DNA of 52,819 bases from a virus (IMGVR_UViG_3300024520_000098:1-52819); one strand, 5' to 3'. Counted from the first letter of the stretch, positions 40,839 through 48,258 are shown. Notes: generated from the sequence alone by a model not told the origin. Made by a program: numbers and translations.

Positions 40839-41711
40839 TTATCTCCTTAGTTCTGGGTGTGTGTCATCGAGTTTTCTGAAAGCTGTCTTTGGCACCGCAC
40901 CAATGCAGTGGTCAAAGTAGGGACATCTTCCCCGGCTTATGCAGCTATTTGTATTCATTAAAGGAACGCGACCAGCCTTGAGTCCAAGAACCCGTTTGTG
41001 CATTTCCCACGCCTGCTCTTCCCAACCTCTAAGCTGCTCGTCAGTTCTGGTGACAAGAGTCTCGTAGAAATAATGCTCTTGCCGGTCCAAGTAGTCAAGG
41101 TGAAGCCTCTCCAAATACTCGTCTAGTGTTTCGGTTTTCTTCTGCTTGATTGTTGGTTTCTTAATTACCCTGTAACGCACCTTTCTAACGGGTTTCCCAA
41201 AGTGCCTGCTAGCTGCAACTAGATAAGCTGACACTTGAAAGTCGATGTCTAATCTAAGTATGTAATCTTCATTCAAGATGCCTGCTGTTTTCCACTCACC
41301 AAGTATCACCTCGTCTCCGTCTGTCCAGGCACCATCCCAAACACCGGACAGAACATGCTTTCTGCTTGCCCTCCCGGTCTTTGGGTTTCGCAGCGGTAGC
41401 CTGAAGACAACCTCTTGCATGTCAGGCCAGTCAGACCACATGTTAAGAGCGCCTCCTACCATTGCGGATACGTGCCCCTCTCGTAGCTCGTGCTTCTCTT
41501 TCTCAAAGGGTAGCCAGACAGGGCCAGACATTTCTCTGAGAGCCTTTATCCCCTCGTCTACAGATGCAGACCTCAGCCCCTCGTGAACCGCTACCCCCAT
41601 GCTTAGCGCTGGGTGGGTGTTCAGTGGAACAAGCCCCTCCACGTATCGCATCGTGTACCGCTTCTCGCATCGGCTGAGTGTCATGCACTCTGATTGCGTC
41701 ATCTCTTCCAT
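40839..41711 (-). CDS. Cas4/RecB-like PD-(D/E)XK exonuclease with Fe-S cysteines
   Basis: 290 aa from ATG 41711 (TGATG overlap with the upstream stop; GGAGA before). Catalytic residues by motif: MGVAVHEGL (His43), GVWDGAW (Asp126), ILGEWKTA (Glu139, Lys141), and a later QVSAYLVAA helix. Cys15 in SRCEKRY together with Cys257, Cys263 and Cys269 (CISRGRCPYFDHC) match the four-cysteine iron-sulphur site of Cas4/AddB-type nucleases. It would resect DNA ends to give single strands for the SSB and Sak4 proteins encoded next. Confidence 0.8.
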   Translation of the reverse strand: MEEMTQSECMTLSRCEKRYTMRYVEGLVPLNTHPALSMGVAVHEGLRSASVDEGIKALREMSGPVWLPFEKEKHELREGHVSAMVGGALNMWSDWPDMQEVVFRLPLRNPKTGRASRKHVLSGVWDGAWTDGDEVILGEWKTAGILNEDYILRLDIDFQVSAYLVAASRHFGKPVRKVRYRVIKKPTIKQKKTETLDEYLERLHLDYLDRQEHYFYETLVTRTDEQLRGWEEQAWEMHKRVLGLKAGRVPLMNTNSCISRGRCPYFDHCIGAVPKTAFRKLDDTHPELRR

Positions 41712-42031
41712 CACTTCTCCTTGTTGACGAAGACAGGTATCCCGTACCTCGTTCGCTTCTGACTCACAGCCTGCCTGCTGACACCTAGCTTGGTAGCAAG
41801 GTCGCCGTCAGGCATCATTCCCATTAACTCCCAGCCCCCACTCTGAGGCGTGAGTCCATCAGGGCGACCACTCCTCCTAACCACAACACCCCACTCCCTC
41901 AACCTTCCAGAGAGGGTTGATATTGATATGCCAAAGTCCTTGGCTATAGATACGAGGCCCTCCCCACTCTCGTATCTCATAGCCATGCTTTGCTTTTCCT
42001 CTTCCTTAAACGTTCGCCTTCGGTTGCTCAT
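41711..42031 (-). CDS. Double helix-turn-helix regulator
   Basis: 106 aa, ATGA overlap with the DUF932 gene. Two helix-turn-helix segments: SIAKDFGISISTLSGRLREW (residues 28-47) and LATKLGVSRQAVSQKRTRYG (about 78-97), joined by a basic linker (GVVVRRSGRPDG). N-terminus MSNRRRTFKEEEKQ is basic. Candidate repressor of the repeated early promoters, or terminase-type DNA-binder; target not shown. Confidence 0.65.
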   Translation of the reverse strand: MSNRRRTFKEEEKQSMAMRYESGEGLVSIAKDFGISISTLSGRLREWGVVVRRSGRPDGLTPQSGGWELMGMMPDGDLATKLGVSRQAVSQKRTRYGIPVFVNKEK

Positions 42032-42996
42032 GATGCAATTTCCAGCAAGGCCTTGGTTCCGACCCGCACGAAGTTGGCAGAGGGACCATCAACCAGACTG
42101 GCAAACCTACGCTCGTCTCCGTTGCTTCCACGAGTAGGGAACTGGTAGCTGGAGTATTCAGTAAGAGCGTTGTACGCACCCCATGCAGTTCCGCGAACTC
42201 CAGGGATCTCAGTGCCTCGACCGTCCATGTACAGGTTGGTAAGCACTCGCCTGTTGTTTTCAGCGCGGGTTACAGCGACCTTGCTAGATTCATCCTCTGT
42301 TGGGAAAGACCTCTCGCATAGCTCAATCCACTGCTTCATAGAGAAGGGTGTGTCGGCAAGCTCCCTGAAGAACTTTGCGTTTGCGTCAAAGGAATGTCGA
42401 GCCATCCCTAGCGCCTCCCTTGCGTCTTCAATTCGGTGCATCACATTCTTGGTGTGACGGATGCCGATTCCAGACTTGAGTCCTTCACGCAAGGCGATTC
42501 GTGCAGTGTTTGCACAGACAACTCTTACGTTAGTGAAGAAGCATCGGAACTTGGTCTTACCGTCGTGCCCCGTGTAGAGAAGCAGATAGTGGTCAACCTT
42601 ATCTCCTGGGATAATCTCGCTCTCGTGTGCCTTGGCGAGAAGCCAAACCTTTGTGCCGCCGAACAGCGATCCCGCCGTGTGATACCGAACCTCCCCGTCC
42701 TCAACCAATGCGTCTAGGAAATCAAACGACTCACGGTTCTGAACTGGGAAGTAGTTGGGTGATGCAATACCAAGCGGCTTGCCATCGCTAAGCCGAACGA
42801 TTGCTTCATGCGTGTCGATGTCAATGACACCGTGCTCGTCTGTGTGGCTGAAGAGAGGCTTTAATCCAACCTCCCAGTCCAGCCCCGCTCGAATGATTGC
42901 TTCGTCAGAGAGGATGTCTTCATCCCCGACGTAGGTTCCAAAGCCATGCCAGGGGGTTTCCCCGACGTACATCATAGTTTCTACGTGTGCGCTCAT
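42028..42996 (-). CDS. DUF932 phage/plasmid-like protein
   Basis: 322 aa from ATG 42996 (AGGAG at 43003-43007); the open frame extends upstream without a ribosome site. YVGETPWHGFGTYVGDEDIL near the start, SPNYFPVQNRESFDFLDALV, AGSLFGGTKVWLLAKAHE, TNVRVVCANTARIAL and RVLTNLYMDGRGTEIPGVRG with TAWGAYNALTEY are the hallmarks of this family (TIGR03299), widespread in phages and plasmids. Biochemical role unknown; often beside recombination genes, as here. Confidence 0.88.
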   Translation of the reverse strand: MSAHVETMMYVGETPWHGFGTYVGDEDILSDEAIIRAGLDWEVGLKPLFSHTDEHGVIDIDTHEAIVRLSDGKPLGIASPNYFPVQNRESFDFLDALVEDGEVRYHTAGSLFGGTKVWLLAKAHESEIIPGDKVDHYLLLYTGHDGKTKFRCFFTNVRVVCANTARIALREGLKSGIGIRHTKNVMHRIEDAREALGMARHSFDANAKFFRELADTPFSMKQWIELCERSFPTEDESSKVAVTRAENNRRVLTNLYMDGRGTEIPGVRGTAWGAYNALTEYSSYQFPTRGSNGDERRFASLVDGPSANFVRVGTKALLEIAS

Positions 42997-43006
42997 ATCT
43001 ATTCTC

Positions 43007-43552
43007 CTAATAGTGGACTGGGTTAGTCGTAATTGAATCGCCAGGACTGAACTCAACCTCGTTCGTGGCGCTTGTCGAATGTGTGTTCGTTGACTCTGTA
43101 TTATTGCTTGCAGCCGGGACAGCCCCTGTCCTGGGTAGAATCTCTGCGTCTTGAAGAGCAACGACAAGAGCCTTGAGTGCTGCTGTTACACCCGACAGAG
43201 ACTCTTTGCCCTCGCCTCTTAGCGCCTCAACAATCGCATCCGCTTCGTCTGCGTTTCCACACGGAAGGCCAGACTCGACACTGAAAACGTCAAGCGCGGC
43301 GACAAGCATCTCGTCTCGTTCGATGTACTCATCAACATCGTCGGGACTAACGCCATGTTTGTCGGCAACGTCTATCCACTCGGAACCCTTCTCAAGAGCC
43401 TCAACCACCTCCGCGCCATCGCTCCAGCCCTCGTTCTCAATCGTCTCCCAAGACTCTGCTGCCTCTGCTATCTCGTCAACACGCTCCCTCAACAACTCAG
43501 CGCATGACTCAATCTCGGAACAGGCGCTTCTTATTTCGTGTGTATCAACCAT
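43007..43552 (-). CDS. Acidic helical protein, unknown
   Basis: 181 aa, ATG with GGAGG. Strongly acidic and helical (EIESCAELLRERVDEIAEAA, DEYIERDEMLVAALDVFSV), ending in a Ser/Thr/Asn-rich tail (NNTESTNTHSTSATN). First gene after promoter P6. Composition recalls DNA-mimic inhibitors, but no motif supports a specific target. Confidence 0.55.
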   Translation of the reverse strand: MVDTHEIRSACSEIESCAELLRERVDEIAEAAESWETIENEGWSDGAEVVEALEKGSEWIDVADKHGVSPDDVDEYIERDEMLVAALDVFSVESGLPCGNADEADAIVEALRGEGKESLSGVTAALKALVVALQDAEILPRTGAVPAASNNTESTNTHSTSATNEVEFSPGDSITTNPVHY

Positions 43553-43593
43553 CTGACACTCCTCTCAATCTGGGTTTCCCCGTTGGTTTCTAT

Positions 43594-43635
43594 CGCTGAC
43601 TTAATCAGCTTATCGAATCAATTTATCTCTGTCAA
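43594..43635 (-). promoter_or_regulatory. Early promoter P6
   Basis: On the minus strand: TTGACA (43630-43635), 17 bases, TAAGCT (43607-43612), immediately followed by GATTAAGTCAGCG (43594-43606). Drives the DUF932/recombination block from 43552 leftwards. One of six matching promoters in the arm. Confidence 0.85.
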
Positions 43636-43651
43636 CAAAAAAGTTTGGCAA

Positions 43652-43912
43652 CTATTGCGGGGGTATGCGTCCGTCGCTTATGGCTCCCTCGCGTATCCAC
43701 GCTTGGAAGGAGTACACGCACCCACCGCAGAGCGCTCCTCCTACTGCCCTTGGGCCAGCCTTTTGGTCGCCCCTCACCTGACCTATGCAGGCCCATTTCT
43801 TATCCTCTATCGGTTCCTTGCCACATCGCACACAGCTTTGAGCATGCGAGCACCTGTCAAGGAAGCTCTCAAGGGTAGATGAGATTATTGTTCGCTCAGT
43901 TAAAGAAGCCAT
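43652..43912 (-). CDS. Small zinc-ribbon protein
   Basis: 86 aa. CVRCGKE (residues 27-33) and ALCGGCV (60-66) give a four-cysteine zinc ribbon; the intervening segment is basic. Starts 17 bases inside the end of the upstream gene, with GGGAG at proper spacing. Last gene before promoter P6. Family unknown. Confidence 0.55.
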   Translation of the reverse strand: MASLTERTIISSTLESFLDRCSHAQSCVRCGKEPIEDKKWACIGQVRGDQKAGPRAVGGALCGGCVYSFQAWIREGAISDGRIPPQ

Positions 43913-44357
43913 ACCAAGACTCCCCTACTGGCTTTAGAGTTTTGTCTATGTCTCTGCTAACCGTTCCGTCTGGCATCACCTGGGCCTCAAGGAATCTGCT
44001 CTCCATGCTTTTGCATTCCATTATTGAGGTAAGGCATTCGGACGCTCCTTCAAACTCGCTCGCCTCCATGCCAGAGTTAAGCGCACAAAGCAGGTTCATC
44101 CCATCAACCCCATCGGGAACATCAATCCCGAACGACTCTGCCACGGTTATAACGGCATCCGCCCTAGACGTTTCTATAGCTGAGTGAATAGCTCCCTCCC
44201 ACTCGCCCATATCGTCTCCGCTATCTGGAACTAGAATCATTGGCTCCGCACCGTTTCTTGGGATGACGAAAGCAATTGCAGATAAGACCCCATCGGTCTC
44301 CTTCATTCTTATTGCCTGGGAAAAGATTGCGTCCTGCATTTCTTCAAGGTTGTTCAT
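43896..44357 (-). CDS. Unknown early protein
   Basis: 153 aa from ATG 44357, which overlaps the upstream stop and has AGGAGGAGG before it. Reads as an alpha/beta protein: LSAIAFVIPRNGAEPMILVP, then ADAVITVAESFGIDVPDGVD. This order (a beta strand stating a value, then 'vitvaEs') occurs in many phage small proteins of unknown role. No catalytic motif seen. Confidence 0.55.
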   Translation of the reverse strand: MNNLEEMQDAIFSQAIRMKETDGVLSAIAFVIPRNGAEPMILVPDSGDDMGEWEGAIHSAIETSRADAVITVAESFGIDVPDGVDGMNLLCALNSGMEASEFEGASECLTSIMECKSMESRFLEAQVMPDGTVSRDIDKTLKPVGESWYGFFN

Positions 44358-44542
44358 GCCTCCTCCTTGCTGGCATGGGGGGCGACGGCTTTCTGAATCT
44401 CCCACACTGCCTGTCCAGTTGCCGTCCTACACTGGCTCTCGGCTAACCTCTTCAGGGCGTCGAACTCCTCCTGCGTAAGACTTATCGTGATCTTCCTGGT
44501 TGCGTCCTTCTTGCTTCGTCCTCTGTGTACCGTGTCGCTCAT
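44354..44542 (-). CDS. Ribbon-helix-helix-like protein
   Basis: 62 aa from ATG 44542 (AAGGAGGAAGC before). RKITISLTQEEFDALKRLAE followed by a second helix (GQAVWEIQKAVA) matches the Arc/MetJ ribbon-helix-helix layout, with a basic N-terminal arm (HRGRSKKDATRK). A small dimeric repressor candidate for early promoters. C-terminus KEEA is made by the next gene's ribosome site. Confidence 0.65.
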   Translation of the reverse strand: MSDTVHRGRSKKDATRKITISLTQEEFDALKRLAESQCRTATGQAVWEIQKAVAPHASKEEA

Positions 44543-44919
44543 GCTTCCTCCTTCCACTTAGGACAGTCAGAGTTGACTCCAGACTCTATGCCTGGACACA
44601 CGCCGCCCAACTTGTCTCCAGGGCACCATGCTCCCTCCTCTGTTGCCTTTTCGTATGCGGCAACTAGCACCCTAGATGCTTCTTCGTGGAACACTTCGCC
44701 GGTTTCCCAGTTCAGGCAGTGGATGGCGTCGGCTACAGCAGCCAGCAATTCATCCCGTTGCCTCTTTGTCTCAGGCGCACGTTCAATGAGCAGCCTGTTG
44801 GGGTCGTCGATTGAGTCTCCTGGCGGCAGATGGACGCCAGAGCCAGACTCGTCGCGGATGAGCCAGTAGCAGGGTCTCTGCCACTCGACACCCCACGGTC
44901 CAGGTGTGTGCTTGCTCAT
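44539..44919 (-). CDS. Phage 'HTPGPW' protein
   Basis: 126 aa, ATG in an ATGA overlap. Begins MSKHTPGPWGVEWQRP, the opening of a common family of small phage proteins of unknown role. Helical middle (RQRDELLAAVADAIHCLNWE) and two CxP-type cysteines near the end (WCPGDKLGG, DCPKWKEEA). Often found in early or accessory regions. Confidence 0.6.
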   Translation of the reverse strand: MSKHTPGPWGVEWQRPCYWLIRDESGSGVHLPPGDSIDDPNRLLIERAPETKRQRDELLAAVADAIHCLNWETGEVFHEEASRVLVAAYEKATEEGAWCPGDKLGGVCPGIESGVNSDCPKWKEEA

Positions 44920-45344
44920 GCTTCCTCCTTCCTTGCGACAGCCTCAAGGTGACGCTCCTCTTCGTCCTTCATGTACCGCTCCATGCGCTTCATGAACTGA
45001 GTTCGTGTCACCGTACTCACGTTGGTACTCAGTCCGATGTGCCTTCGCACGTCGTCAATGCCAACAACCCTAGTGGCCCAAGTGATCTTGCCGTTCTCGT
45101 CCTCCTCTGGCTCTTGAAGCATTGGACCCATCACCCCCTGCCACATGAGCAGGCGAGTCGCAAACTCGACGTAGTTCTTCTGGGTAATCTCGCCCATGTC
45201 GATACCCATCGTTCCCCACACAAGCACATCAGTTACCCCCGAAACCTTGAACAACGGATTACCGTCTTCGCTAAGCTCGCCAGTCTCCGTCCAGCACAGT
45301 TCCTTGTACCCATCAATATCTTCAAAGTTAAAATTAAGCGACAT
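44916..45344 (-). CDS. Unknown early protein
   Basis: 142 aa from ATG 45344 (AAGGAGGTTGAG before; a TTG two codons earlier overlaps that site). MSLNFNFEDIDGYKELCWTE and a central TLLMWQGVMGPML-like helix; the end is a highly charged helix (RTQFMKRMERYMKDEEERHL). No family recognised. Overlaps upstream gene by 11 bases and is coupled to the next by ATGA. Confidence 0.5.
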   Translation of the reverse strand: MSLNFNFEDIDGYKELCWTETGELSEDGNPLFKVSGVTDVLVWGTMGIDMGEITQKNYVEFATRLLMWQGVMGPMLQEPEEDENGKITWATRVVGIDDVRRHIGLSTNVSTVTRTQFMKRMERYMKDEEERHLEAVARKEEA

Positions 45345-45975
45345 CCTCAACCTCCTTTATGTGGGACCACTCGCGCCCCATCGCGTTTGTAAGGTCGCCC
45401 CCGTCAAGGACAACCATCATGAAAAGATAACCAAGCTCTGCATTCCAGCCAACAACAGTTCCAGCACCACGACTGGCGTCCAGAAACACTCGTTCCCCAA
45501 GTTCAGGGCGACTGTCGCAACTCCACACGAGGTAGTCAGTGGGGGACTTGTACGTTGCTGCGTCTTGATTCTTGTGCTCGTCCTTTAGCTCGCGAAGGAC
45601 AGGTACATCTGGCAACGGCTTGGTGGCTACAGTGACGTACACGTAACCGCCAGACGCCTTTGCCGTTACCTTGATGAACCAGTCCTCAAGAAAGACGACA
45701 GCCTCGCTTCCTGACGACTCCATCTTCCAGTTGTTCTTTGCCTCGCGGAAAGCCTCCTGTATCTCATCAAAGACCGACCGCATCATAAGCCTGTGAAAAG
45801 CCATGAGCGCAGCCTTGTCTTCCTCGCTTGCGTCCTGATCTATAGGCTTGCCTCGCAAGTACCAAGTTTGCCTGTCGCCAAGGAAGCCAATGCTCTTCCC
45901 GTCGTCAATCCCTCGCGCCCCCCATGCAATATCTCCAGCCTCTGCAAGTGCTGGGCTGTAACCAAATGTAAACAT
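45334..45975 (-). CDS. Unknown early protein
   Basis: 213 aa from ATG 45975 with AAGGAGGTTGAG. Alpha/beta composition; contains VVFLEDWFIKVTAKASGGYV and YVTVATKPLPDVPVL, and a C-terminal domain with GAGTVVGWNAELGYLFMMVV LD, like small KOW/SH3-type barrels. Preceded by a GC-rich hairpin at 45989-46011 that abuts the ribosome site. Confidence 0.5.
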   Translation of the reverse strand: MFTFGYSPALAEAGDIAWGARGIDDGKSIGFLGDRQTWYLRGKPIDQDASEEDKAALMAFHRLMMRSVFDEIQEAFREAKNNWKMESSGSEAVVFLEDWFIKVTAKASGGYVYVTVATKPLPDVPVLRELKDEHKNQDAATYKSPTDYLVWSCDSRPELGERVFLDASRGAGTVVGWNAELGYLFMMVVLDGGDLTNAMGREWSHIKEVEDVA

Positions 45976-45988
45976 TCTCAACCTCCTT

Positions 45989-46011
45989 GCCCCCCTACAA
46001 AGCCGGGGGGC
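45989..46011 (-). promoter_or_regulatory. GC hairpin upstream of ribosome site
   Basis: GCCCCCC (45989-45995) pairs with GGGGGGC (46005-46011), nine-base loop. It ends two bases before AAGGAGG of the gene starting at 45975. No U-run. Probable intercistronic stability or processing element. Confidence 0.55.
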
Positions 46012-46029
46012 TTGGCTGTGGTTAATGAG

Positions 46030-46614
46030 TTAGTCGAGCCTTACAGGCATGACAATCATGGAAGCGCTCTTGAACAACTCGTCATCACCGTCAAAGCTAA
46101 AGACTGCCGGGGCTAGCGCATCGTTGTGCTGCAATGTAATCGGCGTAGTCTTTCCTCGACCGGACAACTTGAGCGCCTTGAGTATCTTGTTCAGCGAGTC
46201 TAGGTACTTCGCACTGAACCCGATGTAGGAAGACGGCTTCTCAAAACCCTGCGGAAAGACTTGCCTAACATCTGGGAAGTCGTAGCCAGAATCGGAGCGC
46301 ACAAGCTCGGCGTGCCCCTTACTGTCAACGAACTCCTTTACCGATGCCCCCGCCAGCAACATGTGGCACTCGCCTTCAGTGTTGTGGATGGGGCCTGTCT
46401 CAATGCACAGCAGCACATGGCCGTTGGTTGAGATAAGGAAGGTTGCGTCCTCGTGCATCTCAATAAACACAGAGTCGAGCATGGGCCTGTCCTTGCCTCC
46501 CATGCACTCGTTCAATGCTTTGAACATGGGCACATTCTCAGGGCCAAAGGATGGGACGGTCGTCTCTTCCCTTGGCGGCAGGGATGCTCCCCGGTATCGA
46601 ATCGCAGTAGTCAT
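46030..46614 (-). CDS. Short sliding-clamp-like protein (DnaN-like)
   Basis: 194 aa, ATG with GAGGAG. The C-terminal half reads FSAKYLDSLNKILKALKLSG, then TPITLQHNDALAPAVFSFDG and SASMIVMPVRLD; the last phrase equals the conserved clamp terminus (VVMPMRL). The first half has a clamp-like strand-helix plan (FLISTNGHVLLCIE, KEFVDSKGHAEL, YDFPDVRQVFP). Bacterial clamps are about 366 aa in three domains; this has room for about one and a half, so it must oligomerise more or act as a modified clamp. With no phage polymerase present, it may redirect the host polymerase or act as a decoy. Confidence 0.7.
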   Translation of the reverse strand: MTTAIRYRGASLPPREETTVPSFGPENVPMFKALNECMGGKDRPMLDSVFIEMHEDATFLISTNGHVLLCIETGPIHNTEGECHMLLAGASVKEFVDSKGHAELVRSDSGYDFPDVRQVFPQGFEKPSSYIGFSAKYLDSLNKILKALKLSGRGKTTPITLQHNDALAPAVFSFDGDDELFKSASMIVMPVRLD

Positions 46615-46631
46615 GGGTGTGTACTCCTCAT

Positions 46632-46652
46632 GCCGGGTACGAGGCCCCCGGC
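46632..46652 (-). promoter_or_regulatory. GC hairpin upstream of the clamp gene
   Basis: GCCGGG (46632-46637) pairs with CCCGGC (46647-46652), nine-base loop, ending 17 bases before the clamp ATG and just before GAGGAG. Same placement as at other early genes. Confidence 0.5.
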
Positions 46653-46694
46653 TGGCGCTGTTGGTTTCAGTTGGTTGGGAAGGCTCAGGGGTAG

Positions 46695-47015
46695 CTACGC
46701 ACCCCCCTTCTTGCTCGCAGCACGTTCAGCAACCGCATTCTTGGTGCTCTTCTTTGAGCTACGCCGCTTGGTTGCAGGCGCTGCCTTGACCTGGGGCGCA
46801 TCGCTTGCCATCCGCTCAAGTGCAGCGAGGATGTCTCGCAGTTGAGCCTTGGTGAATGCCTTGACGGGGCGACTCTTGTCGCCTGTGGTCATCACTCGCA
46901 CCTTGGGCTCAAACGCCCTCCCATCCTCGTTCGTGTAGAAACTCTCGACCACACGAAGGTCGCCGCTTGTAGATTTCTCTTCGCCTAGCTCAGTCATAGT
47001 TCCGGTAAAAGCCAT
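46695..47015 (-). CDS. Small protein with lysine-rich tail
   Basis: 106 aa from ATG 47015 (AAGGAG before). N-terminal 70 residues are beta then helix (VRVMTTGDKSRPVKAFTKAQ, LRDILAALERMASDA); the tail is basic and Ala/Lys-rich (ATKRRSSKKSTKNAVAERAA, SKKGGA), suited to binding nucleic acid. First gene after promoter P5. Family unknown. Confidence 0.55.
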   Translation of the reverse strand: MAFTGTMTELGEEKSTSGDLRVVESFYTNEDGRAFEPKVRVMTTGDKSRPVKAFTKAQLRDILAALERMASDAPQVKAAPATKRRSSKKSTKNAVAERAASKKGGA

Positions 47016-47028
47016 ATCGCTTGTCTCC

Positions 47029-47066
47029 TTGCCCCTTGTGTTGTGAAGCCAGGGAAGTCGGGGCAA
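47029..47066 (-). promoter_or_regulatory. Leader hairpin of the P5 transcript
   Basis: TTGCCCC (47029-47035) pairs with GGGGCAA (47060-47066), 24-base loop, in the untranslated leader between promoter P5 and ATG 47015. The stem reaches into the AA of the AAGGAG ribosome site, so folding could modulate translation. Confidence 0.45.
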
Positions 47067-47069
47067 CCT

Positions 47070-47111
47070 CGCTGACTTAATCAATCTAAATGGTTATCGT
47101 TTCGATGTCAA
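47070..47111 (-). promoter_or_regulatory. Early promoter P5
   Basis: TTGACA (47106-47111), 17 bases, TAGATT (47083-47088), then GATTAAGTCAGCG (47070-47082), all on the minus strand. Preceded by GAAAAATAGTTG, as at P4. Drives the gene at 47015 and the clamp region. Confidence 0.88.
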
Positions 47112-47123
47112 CAACTATTTTTC

Positions 47124-47140
47124 CAACTACGAAGTAGTTG
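47124..47140 (-). promoter_or_regulatory. 7-3-7 inverted repeat upstream of P5
   Basis: CAACTAC-GAA-GTAGTTG. It lies 12 bases upstream of the -35 box of P5 and downstream of the ardA stop. The P4 copy (47774-47790) has CAATTAC-GAA-GTAATTG, a compensatory change that keeps pairing. Terminator, processing site or activator site. Confidence 0.6.
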
Positions 47141-47151
47141 TTTCGCGTGTC

Positions 47152-47685
47152 CTATATGCATCGCAACACAGCCACGCCGCCCTCCTTCAGGCTCACGCTG
47201 GTGTAGTTGTCTATGAACAGGTCGCGAGCCAGTCGCTCCCAGTCGATGTAGATTCCGAGAAATCCGTCGGTGTCCTCGCCCATGCTGACGACAAACTCAA
47301 AGGCGAAGTCTTCCTCGCTCTCATAGGTGCCCACATAGGCGTCTTCGATGTACTCGTTTACCTGCTCAAGGCTTGCGTCCCCGCCGTGGTAGTCGAGTGC
47401 ATGCTCCAGCACTCCGTATGCATGGTGGTTGGAGTTGCAGACCTCATCGACCAGAAGCCCTAAGCGCAAAGCCACAGACGGGCTGCACTCATCCCTGATT
47501 GGCAGGCCCTCGTGGTCCATGACCCAAAGCTCTTCAGCGTCCTCTACTGGCGAGCTACCAAGGACTCGCTTGAGTCCCTTATTGAACTCATCCTCATCGT
47601 CACAATCAAGCCACTCGCCATGCAGTATTCCTGAGTTGTATGCGGCTAGGCATCCGACCCATGCTCTCGGTTCTATTGCGCTCAT
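47152..47685 (-). CDS. ardA: Antirestriction protein ArdA
   Basis: 177 aa, ATG with AAGGAG. DNA-mimic protein that occupies the DNA groove of type I restriction enzymes. Signatures: PRAWVGCLAAYNSGILHGEW near the N-terminus (family 'clasYn-G-lhG-Wid'), EELWVMDHEGLP, NEYIEDAYVGTYESEEDFAF and FLGIYIDWERLARDLF followed by NYTSVSLKEGGVAVLR. Very acidic. Length 165-180 aa is normal. First gene after promoter P4, so made very early, when incoming DNA must be protected. Confidence 0.88.
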   Translation of the reverse strand: MSAIEPRAWVGCLAAYNSGILHGEWLDCDDEDEFNKGLKRVLGSSPVEDAEELWVMDHEGLPIRDECSPSVALRLGLLVDEVCNSNHHAYGVLEHALDYHGGDASLEQVNEYIEDAYVGTYESEEDFAFEFVVSMGEDTDGFLGIYIDWERLARDLFIDNYTSVSLKEGGVAVLRCI

Positions 47686-47720
47686 ACCTTCTCCTTCTTG
47701 CTTTGCAGCGACATCATTGC

Positions 47721-47762
47721 CGCTGACTTAATCAATATATCGAAGTGATTAAACTCTGTCAA
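47721..47762 (-). promoter_or_regulatory. Early promoter P4
   Basis: TTGACA (47757-47762), 17 bases, TATATT (47734-47739), GATTAAGTCAGCG (47721-47733). The best -10 box of the set. Drives ardA. Confidence 0.9.
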
Positions 47763-47773
47763 CAACTATTTTT

Positions 47774-47790
47774 CAATTACGAAGTAATTG
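47774..47790 (-). promoter_or_regulatory. 7-3-7 inverted repeat upstream of P4
   Basis: CAATTAC-GAA-GTAATTG, 11 bases upstream of the -35 box of P4, the covarying twin of the repeat at 47124-47140. Confidence 0.6.
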
Positions 47791-47826
47791 GTCCCACGTA
47801 CTGCTGTTCGCGGCCCATGCCCGCTC

Positions 47827-48258
47827 CTAAATCCAGTCCGACGAATGGTCTTCGTCGTCTATGTGTTCCTCGATTAGCTTTGCAATTTTCTTGTGCGAGT
47901 TTGTGTCCCTTGTCCATTCGCACACATCGCCTAAGTCGGTGCGCTTCATGCCAGCCCACTCACACACATGCTCTGGAAATCTTGCGAAGGTTTCATGGGG
48001 TTCCCAATAGACCTCGCCGGTATCCCAATCCATGTGCTTAATGCTTGAGCGAAACCCCCAGCGATGCCACGGTCTGTCAATCCATGCTGCGTCTATGTCG
48101 TCGCCAAGCGTTATGTAGACCTCAAGCAACACACCAAGGGCGCTTCGTGCGTCTGAGGCTGTGCGGCACCTGGGTATCACCCCCTTGCGTGAGTTAGTCC
48201 TCGTGTACGAACCACTGAGCAGTTGCGTAGTCCAAGCCGCTTTGACTATGGACCTCAT
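47827..48258 (-). CDS. Unknown early protein of the phage 'LGVL' type
   Basis: 143 aa, ATGA overlap with the upstream gene. LLSGSYTRTNSRKGVIPRCR, ARSALGVLLEVY, FPEHVCEWAGM and KKIAKLIEEHI follow the order of a widespread phage/bacterial small-protein family ('YtQ-r--Lr---CCLGVL-dl ... P--v--waG ... iA-lIE'). The usual CC before LGVL is replaced by SA here. Function of the family is unknown to me. Confidence 0.6.
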   Translation of the reverse strand: MRSIVKAAWTTQLLSGSYTRTNSRKGVIPRCRTASDARSALGVLLEVYITLGDDIDAAWIDRPWHRWGFRSSIKHMDWDTGEVYWEPHETFARFPEHVCEWAGMKRTDLGDVCEWTRDTNSHKKIAKLIEEHIDDEDHSSDWI

